DNA from: Chitinophaga pinensis
GTDB taxonomy: Bacteria; Bacteroidota; Bacteroidia; 2-12-FULL-35-15
Reading direction: 5' to 3'
Length of the DNA: 64,000 bases
Assembly: GCA_945885475.1 (NCBI GenBank)
Contig: CAMCYR010000003.1
Coordinates: 61,998-125,997, forward strand
Positions within the stretch are counted from its first letter, which is position 1. Every line of letters starts with the position of its first letter. The notes under the pieces are model-generated. The model was not told the origin of the DNA. It did no database searches and worked only from the letters and a program-made list of their open reading frames with translations. Both the position numbers and the translations under genes were made by a program. This document shows positions 37,674 to 47,900 of the stretch, piece after piece.

Positions 37674-38798
37674 TTATAATTTCATGATGTATGCCAAGGC
37701 AAAATAAGGGGGGCGGTTTTCAGTTATCGATGCGTTACCCGAATTAAAATTTGTGATGTCTGTATCATGCGTGTGATCTCCTGCAGCATCTGTTGTGAAA
37801 GCGTGAGTATGTCCACTATCTGCTGAAGCACTAGATCCAGCGCAGGTACATTTATCAGACGATCCACTTGGACCAGCCGTTGTTCCTGTATGCGTGTGAC
37901 TACCACCACTAGTCGATGTTGAAGAAGGCGGGTCGATATCGTGAGTATGTGAATTAGAAATAGAACCACCAGTAGTTGCTATCGCATAAGAACCAACGGC
38001 AGGTCCTGTGCCACCAGCAAGATCTGCTCCAACAATAAATCTGTCCAATAGATTTGGAGTATTAAAAGGAGCTGAGCCATCCATAGGTGTGTATAACCCT
38101 CCATCACACAATGCCCAACCGGCAGGTATTGTCGATCCACTCCACATAATTATAGCACCTCGTGGGAGCAAATCAAATCCGTTTTGTTTAATTGTTCCAG
38201 TTCCGGAAGCATCAATACTGCCATTTACATTTAATATTGTTGATGTTGTATTAGCACCAGCACCTCTAATCTGAACTATACCTTCCTCTTCCTGCAATTT
38301 TAATACACCAGCAGTTGAAGAACCCGTTTTCGCCATTATTTCATTGTTGTCAAATAAAAGATGATTCGCCGCAGGATCACCAACCATTATGGACGCATTG
38401 CTTCCCCCTGAAGCAACAACATCACCTGCTGCCGGTTGTGCAACACTTAATAGATAGTTAGAAACAGTGGGAACAAGTCCAATTCCAACAGGGTTTCCTG
38501 GAAGAGAGGAAATCACTCCAGCGGCCTCACCATCCCATTGCCATGGTGTTAAAACATTTACGCCTGAAAAACCCGAAAAATAAAGCTTACTGTTAAAATA
38601 ATACAAGGATGCTTCAGTACTTACGAAAGTTGGATTCAATGAAGGCGAAGCAGAACTTTTAGGAAGAATTAACCATTTAGTATTATTGGTTAAATCCAAA
38701 ATACTATTCGAATTAGGAATATTTCCAATTCCTACCTGTGCAGATGATGTTAGGATAGTTGCATAAAATGCAATTAAAATTAATACTGACTTTTTCAT
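37674..38798 (-). CDS. Secreted phage-tail-collar domain protein (paralog 2)
   Basis: 374 aa. Signal peptide MKKSVLILIAFYATILTSSAQ is followed by VGIGNIPNSNSILDL, the N-terminal tail-fibre-like motif common in Bacteroidota surface proteins. A central region carries IMVGDPAANHLLFDNNEIMAKTGS. A tail-collar domain begins near residue 213 (GAIIMWSGSTIPAGWALCDGG, FNTPNLLDRFIVGA), and a Ser/Thr/Gly/His-rich stretch (SHTHDIDPPSSTST, HTHTGTTAGPSG) precedes the closing ENRPPYFALAYIMKL. It is a tandem duplicate of the gene at 38845: the first ~95 residues differ by only a few substitutions, while the collar tips diverge. No other phage gene is nearby, so this is a host surface protein. Confidence 0.87.
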   Translation of the reverse strand: MKKSVLILIAFYATILTSSAQVGIGNIPNSNSILDLTNNTKWLILPKSSASPSLNPTFVSTEASLYYFNSKLYFSGFSGVNVLTPWQWDGEAAGVISSLPGNPVGIGLVPTVSNYLLSVAQPAAGDVVASGGSNASIMVGDPAANHLLFDNNEIMAKTGSSTAGVLKLQEEEGIVQIRGAGANTTSTILNVNGSIDASGTGTIKQNGFDLLPRGAIIMWSGSTIPAGWALCDGGLYTPMDGSAPFNTPNLLDRFIVGADLAGGTGPAVGSYAIATTGGSISNSHTHDIDPPSSTSTSGGSHTHTGTTAGPSGSSDKCTCAGSSASADSGHTHAFTTDAAGDHTHDTDITNFNSGNASITENRPPYFALAYIMKL

Positions 38799-38844
38799 GG
38801 GTGTTTTTTTCTATTCTTTTTGATTTTATTTTTGTTTTGATTTA

Positions 38845-39975
38845 TTATAATTTCATAATGTATGCCAGTGCAAAATAAAGGGGACGATTTTCGAATGCAA
38901 GTCCACTACCAGTATTACCGATATTCGCTGTGTGGGTATGCTCACCTTGCTTATCGGTAGGAAGAGTCCCGTTATAAGCAGGATTATCGGTTCTTTGATA
39001 ACTACTACCATCAGCATCGCTCCACATTTGACCTGATGTTCCAGATATCCCTGTACCACCAATACCAGCATCAATATATGCAGTGTGATCGTGAAGCCCA
39101 GCATTATCAATAGCTATAGTGTGGTTATGAGAAGGCATTTCTACTGTTGTAAGTGTATGCGTATTTTCTCCACCAGTAGATGCTATTGTATAAGAATTAC
39201 CCGCTCCAACAATAAATCTGTCCGTCAAATTAGGTGTTGACACAGACCCAGTACCATCCATTTTGGGGTATGAACCTCCATCACACAATGCCCAACCAGC
39301 AGGTATTGCGGAACCATTCCACATTATAATTGCACCAAAAGGGAGTAAATCATTTCCATTTTCTTTCATTTTACCTTTCGCATCAACACTTCCATAAGCT
39401 GTTAAAACAGTCGTTTCTCCAGCATCGTCTGCGCTTCTAATTTCAACTGTCCCCAATGATCCTGATCCTTCTTCCTGCAATTTCAATACACCCGCATTTG
39501 TAGAACCCGTTTTCGCCATTATTTCATTGTCGTCGATTAAAAGATGATTCGCCGAAGGATCACCCACCATTATCGACCCATTGCCTCCAGATGCAGCAAG
39601 TACTTCACCAATATGAGCAACGCTTAATAAGAAGTTAGTTGTTGTAGGAACAAATCCAATTCCAACAGGGTTTCCCAGCGGCGAAGAAATTACCCCAGCG
39701 GCCTCACCATCCCACTGCCACGGTGTTAAAACATTTACGCCTGAAAAACCGGAAAAATAAAGTTTACTATTATAATAATACAAGGATGCTTCAGTACTTA
39801 CGAAAGTTGGATTCAATGAAGGCGAAGCAGAACTTTTAGGAAGAATTAACCATTTAGTATTATTGGTTAAATCTAAAATACTATTCGGATTTGGAATATT
39901 TCCAATACCTACCTGTGCAGATGATGTTAGGATAGTCGCATAAAATGCAATTAAAATTACTACTGACTTTTTCAT
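38845..39975 (-). CDS. Secreted phage-tail-collar domain protein (paralog 1)
   Basis: 376 aa with signal peptide MKKSVVILIAFYATILTSSAQ and the VGIGNIPNPNSILDL start. Organisation matches its tandem partner: N-terminal module, IMVGDPSANHLLIDDNEIMAKTGS, a tail-collar domain starting near residue 214 (GAIIMWNGSAIPAGWALCDGG, VSTPNLTDRFIVGAG), a histidine-rich tip (EMPSHNHTIAIDNAGLHDHTAYIDAG) and the closing FENRPLYFALAYIMKL. Tail-collar/microcystin-dependent-protein tips are trimeric receptor-binding modules in phage, so ligand binding at the end of a surface fibre is a reasonable inference. It lies 15 bases after the FN3 gene, within the same transcript. Confidence 0.87.
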   Translation of the reverse strand: MKKSVVILIAFYATILTSSAQVGIGNIPNPNSILDLTNNTKWLILPKSSASPSLNPTFVSTEASLYYYNSKLYFSGFSGVNVLTPWQWDGEAAGVISSPLGNPVGIGFVPTTTNFLLSVAHIGEVLAASGGNGSIMVGDPSANHLLIDDNEIMAKTGSTNAGVLKLQEEGSGSLGTVEIRSADDAGETTVLTAYGSVDAKGKMKENGNDLLPFGAIIMWNGSAIPAGWALCDGGSYPKMDGTGSVSTPNLTDRFIVGAGNSYTIASTGGENTHTLTTVEMPSHNHTIAIDNAGLHDHTAYIDAGIGGTGISGTSGQMWSDADGSSYQRTDNPAYNGTLPTDKQGEHTHTANIGNTGSGLAFENRPLYFALAYIMKL

Positions 39976-39990
39976 GTGTGCTGTTTTTAT

Positions 39991-41988
39991 TTATTGAGTA
40001 ATTAAGCTAAAATTTTCAGATGTTATCATTTCACCTTTTTGGGTATAACATCTTATTTGCATCAGTCCATTCGTTTTTTCTCCCACATTAAGATCAAACT
40101 CATTATCGGTAAGCAATCCACTTACAGGTTTAAATGGTAATTCTTTTGAAAGTTGTCGGTAAACCACATAGCCTTTTATTTCATCACTTGCCTTAGCGGT
40201 CCACTCCAACTTTAGTATTCCTTTTTTTGCGTTGTATTTTTTTTCGTCAATAACAATACTACCACTTACCTTGGCTTCCAATATTTTCGTATAAAAAGCC
40301 GGTGAACGTTTTGACTTATTTCCGGTGCTGTCTTCTGCCTGCAAAAAATAATCGTAGCCTATACCAGACTTTACATCCCTATCGCTATACGAAGATAAAC
40401 TCGAAGGGATGATACTAAAATTAATTTTTTCAATCACGAGTGTATCGCCATGCAAAGCACGGTATAAATTATATCCTGCAATATCTACATCTACATTGGG
40501 TAACCAAGAAACTGTTGCCTTTGTGGTATCCGCAATAATATTTTTAATGAGCGGTTGTAGCGGTGGCGTCACATCGGGCATTTGTGCCAAGGTATTTTCA
40601 GATGGAGCACTCCGGTTGAAGCAACTATCGATAGCTACAATGCGGTAAACAAATTCGTTACGAATATTTTTTGACAGCTGTTCGGTATAGGTTATTTGTG
40701 TTATTGGATCTTTGGTAACATTCACATAGCTACTGTTTATTTTACTATTACTTTTTAAGGAGCGTTGCACATGGTAACCGCGTAAATCTTTTTCAGTATT
40801 TGCCTGCCATTTTAATGTAATAGCGCCTTCTGCTGCTTCCGAAGCAAGACCTTGCGGCTTTGCAGGAGGTGTTACATCTTTCACTTCCACAAAAACGGGA
40901 GCACTTAGGTTTTCGTTCCCGGCAATATCTACCGTTGCAATTCGGTAGTAATGACTACCAACCGCTGCATTGGGATGGTTGAAGGTTAAGGTAGTTTTAG
41001 GAACAACTTGCGCATTAATTTTTACATATTTATTTTCGGGCTTATCGGAGGAATAAATATTTACACCGGCAAGATCTTTTTCATCCACTAATTGCCAATC
41101 CAAGCGCACCACATTATTTAAAGAGGATGCTGTAGGAACAATATTGAAGGGCAATGTAGGCGGAATAAAGTCGGCCATGGGCACACTGTATTCCGGAGAT
41201 AGCTGCGATACTTGTCCGAAATAATCAATTGCCGCAAAGCGATAAATATAATTTGCAGTATAAACAATTGCCGTATCATCATAAAAAACAGATTTATCGG
41301 AAAACTTATCTGCTTGTTCTTTCTGAATGGCACGAGGAACTTTGGTGATTTTTGTGAAGGAAGAATCTTCCGCTGTTCTTCGGTACACATCAACAGCATA
41401 ATAGCGATAGATATCTGGTTTCCAAGAAATGTCTATCCGTTTTTTTGTACGGGTCAACTTTAAATTTTCAGGACAAGCGGGTTTGGCATACGGAGCAACA
41501 ACGATCGTTTTACTTATCCCTTCAGGCTCGGAATTGCCGGCAATACATACTTTATATTGATACTCTTTACCAAGAACAACATTTTTATCGGTATAACTAA
41601 TGCCTAAATAATCAGCGAGTTCGTCCACATAAATCGCTTTAATTAAAATAAAAGCACGAATCAAACTCTTGCCAAATTCTTCATAGCTCATTTTAACGAC
41701 CGCTTTGAACAAGTCCTTGGCTTCCTTATCTATTTTATTATTATCCGGCAACACACCTACCATTTTAATGGGCGATTGATTTAATTTAATCCAATCAGCA
41801 GCACCTTTTTCCTGTCTGTAAACATCGAAGCCGGCAGGATTATAAACCGTTTTGTAGAGCCATTTGATGCGAACGGAATTTTGTTGCGAGTAATCCACCG
41901 AACAAAACACCTCAGCAGTTTTGACAGACTTTTGAGCAATCGTCAAGAGCGGCAACATCCATAAAATAAAAAACAAAATTCTTCTCAT
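39991..41988 (-). CDS. Secreted fibronectin type III repeat protein
   Basis: 665 aa with signal peptide MRRILFFILWMLPLLTIAQ. It contains five or six FN3-like modules of about 95 residues, recognised by VRLDWQLVDEKDLAGVNIYSS, ITLKWQANTEKDLRGYHVQRS, ATVSWLPNVDVDIAGYNLYRA and LKLEWTAKASDEIKGYVVYRQ, each beginning after a PxxP linker (DVTPPAKPQGL). The first module is interrupted at about residues 75-135 by a helical insertion (EAKDLFKAVVKMSYEEFGKSL). There is no T9SS sorting domain, so it may stay periplasmic or associate with the barrel. Six bases after the giant protein gene. Likely a structural spacer or assembly factor. Confidence 0.87.
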   Translation of the reverse strand: MRRILFFILWMLPLLTIAQKSVKTAEVFCSVDYSQQNSVRIKWLYKTVYNPAGFDVYRQEKGAADWIKLNQSPIKMVGVLPDNNKIDKEAKDLFKAVVKMSYEEFGKSLIRAFILIKAIYVDELADYLGISYTDKNVVLGKEYQYKVCIAGNSEPEGISKTIVVAPYAKPACPENLKLTRTKKRIDISWKPDIYRYYAVDVYRRTAEDSSFTKITKVPRAIQKEQADKFSDKSVFYDDTAIVYTANYIYRFAAIDYFGQVSQLSPEYSVPMADFIPPTLPFNIVPTASSLNNVVRLDWQLVDEKDLAGVNIYSSDKPENKYVKINAQVVPKTTLTFNHPNAAVGSHYYRIATVDIAGNENLSAPVFVEVKDVTPPAKPQGLASEAAEGAITLKWQANTEKDLRGYHVQRSLKSNSKINSSYVNVTKDPITQITYTEQLSKNIRNEFVYRIVAIDSCFNRSAPSENTLAQMPDVTPPLQPLIKNIIADTTKATVSWLPNVDVDIAGYNLYRALHGDTLVIEKINFSIIPSSLSSYSDRDVKSGIGYDYFLQAEDSTGNKSKRSPAFYTKILEAKVSGSIVIDEKKYNAKKGILKLEWTAKASDEIKGYVVYRQLSKELPFKPVSGLLTDNEFDLNVGEKTNGLMQIRCYTQKGEMITSENFSLITQ

Positions 41989-41994
41989 AACACG

Positions 41995-44900
41995 TTATAT
42001 AGTAGTATCGAATGACATTCCAAAATCAGCAGTAATAATATCGAGGATACAAATGCTACCATCGAGGCTGCCGGTAATGCGGGTTTTATCTTCAAAATAA
42101 AGCATTAATTGACCATGCAATCGAAGTTCAGCAATCGTAAGCGATCCACTTGCACCAACAGCCCAATATTTTGCATACAAACCGGCATATAAATCTATCC
42201 AAACACCCGCATTTTTAATTTTAAACGGATCAAGATCTAAATTGGCACGCACACCCAACTCGGCACCAGCAGCAGCAGTAAGGCTCGCACCTATGATATC
42301 ACTACCAACAGAAACAGTGGCACTCGCTTTCCATCCTGCAAAAACGCCAATATCTAAATTACTATTGTGAATGCCTAACCAGCCACCTCCACCAAATCCG
42401 GTGCAGGTAGGATAAACTTCAATGCGCTGTTCCTCTGTTCCAATATCTAAGCTGAAATTACCTGGTGAAACATCCAATGCCATAGCCCCTTTAATACAAA
42501 CAGGTTTATTACCAGCAACAGCGGCACTCATCATAAAGTGTTGGTTACGGCTATCAAAAAAGATATCAGCAGTACCTTTTATACTTCCTCCGGCATCTGC
42601 TGAGATGCTATTGGTAAGGTATTGAGGACCATCAGAAGCAGGAATAGAAGGAGCACCTGCAAGTTGTTCCGGAACAGGATCGGCAGCTGTTCCATTTATC
42701 ATATTAAGCTTGCCATTTTTAACAGCAAACCCATATGCCTGAGTAGCGCTAGTAGAAAGGGAAGCAAGGATATTATTTTGGCTATTTACAGTAGCACTGA
42801 ACGTTCCAAACTGTGCGCTGGTAACACCTACAGTAACATCTTTATTTCTTACACCTTCTAGGAAAAATGAATAATCACCATTCGAAAAATCGATACCCGG
42901 TTTTCCACCGTTTGCACCTCTGATGCCAAAGCTATAACCAGACTGCGCATACGTTAAATAATTTGTTCCTTTTAACAAACTAATCGAACGAACACCATCA
43001 GTAAATTCTACTTCCAACTGTTTGCTGAGTGATGCCATATACGCACCATCTTTCATCACCAATTTTTCTGTTTTAGAAAGGGCGATACTTCTTGTATCAT
43101 CTTTCAATTCAACCAAATTATCGTCACCACCTAAAATAAATTCAGTAGTTCCATCCACATATTTAACACCGTTATTCATCACTTCAATGCGGCGTTGCGC
43201 ATCAATCTCTATCTTCAAAAACTCCTGATCATTAACAGCATAACGTTTACCACCAAACTCAACAGCAAAACCTCTCTGACTCAATTGAAACAAGTTGGTT
43301 CCACTTTTTAGTTCAATAGCAGGCTTGCCTCCATCATCAATAACAGCGATACGTTTATCCCCGTCATTCATCTCCAAACCGGTAGGAGAAAGAGCAAAAC
43401 TACGCGTACCATCAGAGAATGAAAGCGACTTAGTAGTGCTGAAAGCTGCTTGATAATTATCGTATTTTACATCCAAGGAATTTCGGGTAAGGTATACATG
43501 CTTGGTCCCGCCAATATCCAAACCAAATCGATCTGGACTAATGAACAAACTATTTGAACCAATACCAAGCGCAAGGCCGGAAGCAGAAATAGCTGCCGTG
43601 TTGGTGCCATCAGAGTATGTAAATTGTGTTGGAGAAGCATTTAAAGCATATCCGTCAAAATTAACACCAAGGCCTTCGGAGCTAATTTCAAGCTTGCGTT
43701 GTGCGTTTGCTTGCAGTGTTAATTTTCCAGCATCATACGCAAAACCATAGGTATCGAAAGAAGCAGATATTGGACCACGAGCGGTATACGATGCGGAGAA
43801 TTTATCATAATTAACATCAATAGACGTTTTAGTTAAGGTTAGACTTTTTCCTTCGCCCAATTTTAAACCAAAGTTAGCAGGACCAACAAATAATGCTTTA
43901 TCATCTCTGGCCAAGGATAGTCCTTCAGCAGAAATAGAGGCAGAATTTTGTCCATCGGAATAATTGAAAGCAGAAGGAGTAGCATTTAAAGCATATCCGT
44001 CAAAATTAACACTAAGTCCATCTGTACTTACTTCTAGTTTACGTTGAGTTCCATTTTGCAGTGTTAATTTCCCTGCATCATATATAAAAGAATAAGCATC
44101 ATATGCTGCGGAGATTGGTCCATTGGAAGCATAGGAAGCAGAGAAATTATCATAGTTAACAGCAATGGACGTTTTGGTTAAGGTAAGATCTTTACCAGCT
44201 CCCAATTTTAAACCAAAATTAGAAGGACCGACGAACAGTTCTTTATCATCTCTACTTAAAGCCAGACCATCAGCAGAAATAGATGCCGCATTTTGTCCAT
44301 CGCTATAATTGAAAGCACTAGGAGAAACAGACATATTATATCCGTCATACGCAAGGCTTAACTCATCGCCATTGAGCATTAATTTACGATCCGTTCCTTT
44401 TTGTAAGGATAATATTCCGGGTTCATAACTCGCTTCAATATCGTTCACAGAAAGTGTGTATTTTCCATTATAGCGTTTCATACCGATGGAATTTCCACTC
44501 ACAGAAAGTAATAAAGATCCATCAGAAAAATCGGAAGTCGTGATTGCGAAACTATTACCACTCATTGCAAAGGAAAGCGTATACTCACCAGAATTGAATA
44601 CAACAGTGGTATTTAACATGCCCACCTGTAAGTTGTAAGAAGCATTTGCACCGGCAACAAAAGCTCCGGCAGAAACACCATCAATAAAAACACCGGCAGT
44701 TGAAACTTCCAATTTTTTTCCGCTAATAGAAAGTGCCATCTTATTTGTACTCAAAGCAAGGTCAACACCATCACCTCTATAAGCAATGCGAGGAACGCTT
44801 GCTTGTAAACCACCTTCAATGGTTCGATCATTGATTGTTAATCCAACTTCGTAATCACTGGATTGTTTTTTAGCAAAAACGGCAAAACCATCAAAAGCCA

Positions 44901-47900
44901 AGGAAAGTGATTTATCGGTTGGTGATGTGGCTGCGTTAAACGTTACACCTGAAGAAGCCACATCAATGGAGTGAATCTTATTTGGAATATCGGTAGCCAT
45001 TGCGATGTGATTGCCTGAAAAGGTAAGATCAATCGATCCTCTTTGCTGGGTTGGATTACCAACTAGCTGGAATGAATTACTTGGGTCAGAATATTTAACT
45101 GCACCAGTGCCACCAGCAGAAATACCGGTTGAAAAGGCATAGCCTTCATAATTAAAATTCACATAAGAAGAATCAGGACTAACGGATGAATTGACACCAT
45201 TGCCATCCAAATCGATCACTAAACTTCCAGAACCTGCTCCAGGATCAGCGGACAAAGAAAACGTGTTTTTTCCATCGGCATAAGAAATACTACCTGCAGC
45301 GCCACCAGAGCCAGAAGCGCTCAAGGATTTAGCGAGGGTCACCAGGTGATTTTGGTAACCAAAGGATAATTCTTTTAATGCAGGACTTGTCTTCGCCTTA
45401 CAAAGCACACCACCAGCATCTACTAAAATGGAATGAACTTTATTTGGAATGTCGGTAGACATGGCAATACGATTACCAGAAAACATTAAATCGATTGATC
45501 CAAATTTTTGTGTAGGATTACCAATTAACTGAAATGAATTATTAGGATCAGAATATTTAACCGCTCCCGTTCCACCAGAAGAAACACCCGTAGCAAATGC
45601 ATAGCCCTCGTAATTAAAATTCACAAATGCAGTATCCGAATCAATAGAAGAACTTACGCCATTCCCATCCAGATCAATTGTCATGCTACCAGAACCTGCA
45701 TCTGGATCAGCAGCTAATGAAAATGTATTTTTTCCATCGGCATAGGAAATGCTACCTGCAGAACCACCAGAACCGGAAGTACTTAATGATTTGGCAATTG
45801 TAACCAAATAGTTTTCATATCCAACAGATAATTCTTTTAATTCGGTACTTGTTTTCGCTTTAAAAAGAACACCCGCAGCATCCACTAAAATGGAGTGGCG
45901 CTTGTTTGGAATATCTGTGGATAATGCGATACGATTACCACTAAAAGTAAGATCAAGGGATCCCGTTTTTGCGGATGGATTGCCAAAGATGCCTAAGGAG
46001 TTCGAACCGTCAGCATAGGTTAATCCACCAGAACCAGCAGAAGTAACACCAACACCAAATGAGTAATTACTGTAATTGAAATTCACGAAGGAGGTATCTG
46101 TTCCAATTGATGATCGTAATCCATTACCACCAAGATTCAGATTCAAGCTACCCGTGCCAGCTGTTCTATCGGCAGCAATTAAAAATTCATTGCTACCATC
46201 TTTATAACTTACACTACCAGCAGTACCATTTGAATTACCGGATATTCCAAATTCCTGCGCTCCGATTTTTAATTTCAAGGCACCTTGAGTTCCTCCATCA
46301 AGAGAAGCAAGAAAGGATTTATTTCCACCATCAAAAGCAAAGCCCAAAGAACCTGATCTAGTTGGCAAATCGGCAGTGAGATCAATATTAAAATCATTGG
46401 TAGCGAGGTGGAATTCACCACCTACATCTTTTTTACCGGAAATTTGAAGTCCAATCCCTGAAGTATTGAGAGAAAATGCAGCAGATTTTTCAGTAGCATT
46501 TGCAGCCAATGCAAGCTGAACACCACTAACGGTCATTTCCAAACTACCTGATTTTGCAACTTTATCGGCTTTAAGACTAAAGCTATTGTCATCGTATTGC
46601 AAGCCAATATAAGCAGAACCAGCAGTGTTAAATCCAGCATTAAATGATCTGGTAGGAGATAATTTCAAATTAAGATCACCTGTAGTTGCAGTAACACCGA
46701 TACCAATTTCTTTCCCATCATAACCAAACATGAAATTTCCAGTACGCTTTAGGCGATTGATATCCGCTTTAAGCACAGCACCGCTGATTGAAAGATCCAA
46801 GTATCCACCACTGGAACCAGTAAGTCCGAGTGCAATGTTATTTCCATCAAACCCAACCCCTAATCCAAATTCACCAGAAGCATCCGCATCAATTTTAAAA
46901 TTAGTTGCCCCTTTAGCAAACGTAAAACCTAGACCTGGTTTTGTAGAAACATCAGCAGAAATACCTATTGAATAATCACTTTTAGTGTAGAGCAGTGAAC
47001 CCGCTTTTAAACTTTTAGCTTCGATAGCTAAGGTACCACCAGCTACATCAACATTAAGTGTAAGTGGGCCAACGGATTCAACAGCGGCAGTAACAACAGC
47101 TTGGCCAGCAGCAGAAATAGCACCACCAGCACCAGGAGTACGGCCATTTACATTCATGAGGGAAGCAGATCCATTCATGCGAAGAGTAAATTCTCCATCT
47201 TCAAAAACTTGAAGCTCAGCACCAATATCCGCAGCAAAGGATTTTCCACCAGCAGGATCAATCACCTGCAAATAAATAGCGCCACCAAATGCAAGATTTG
47301 GATCAATCATAAACTGTCCATCTGATTTAGACATGTGATGATAAATGCGGCCTTCCATTGCGGTGATATTAAATAATCCACCAACACTTAATCCTACACC
47401 CTTTGTATCATTAAACCAGGCATCAAAATACCAAAATTTAAGACCATCTTTATTTCCAAGAATCATATTCGCCCCTGCCTTAATTATCGTAGGAAGCTTA
47501 ATTACGCCATCAATCCCTCCAGCAAAAGCATTTCCCCAAACAGGATCGTTAGAACGCAGCGTCAGGTATCCTTTTATATCAACAATCGAATTGTTGATTG
47601 CAATAAACATTTGCACAGGAGTAATGGTTTGACTGGCAACAGCTGCCGGATCGGAAGGGACTTCAATAGCGGGTGCAGGCTGCGGACTAGAAATAGAGTA
47701 TGTTGGCAATTCTACACCACTGCCTGCAGGAGAAACACTCGATACAGCAAGTAGGGGTGGACCAGCTTGTCCAGCAACATCCTCACCCAAATCCATTTCA
47801 GAAATGTAAGAGAACACATAATTTCCATTGTATAAGGAAGCACCAACATCCGTTATATAAGCGTTAAACCCGTTATAAGTGCCGGTTACCCTTGTATCCA

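Noticed and set aside
37674..39975. Tail-collar genes as evidence of a prophage
   Set aside because: Both proteins have Bacteroidota signal peptides and lie inside a host secretion operon; no capsid, terminase, integrase or lysis gene is present.
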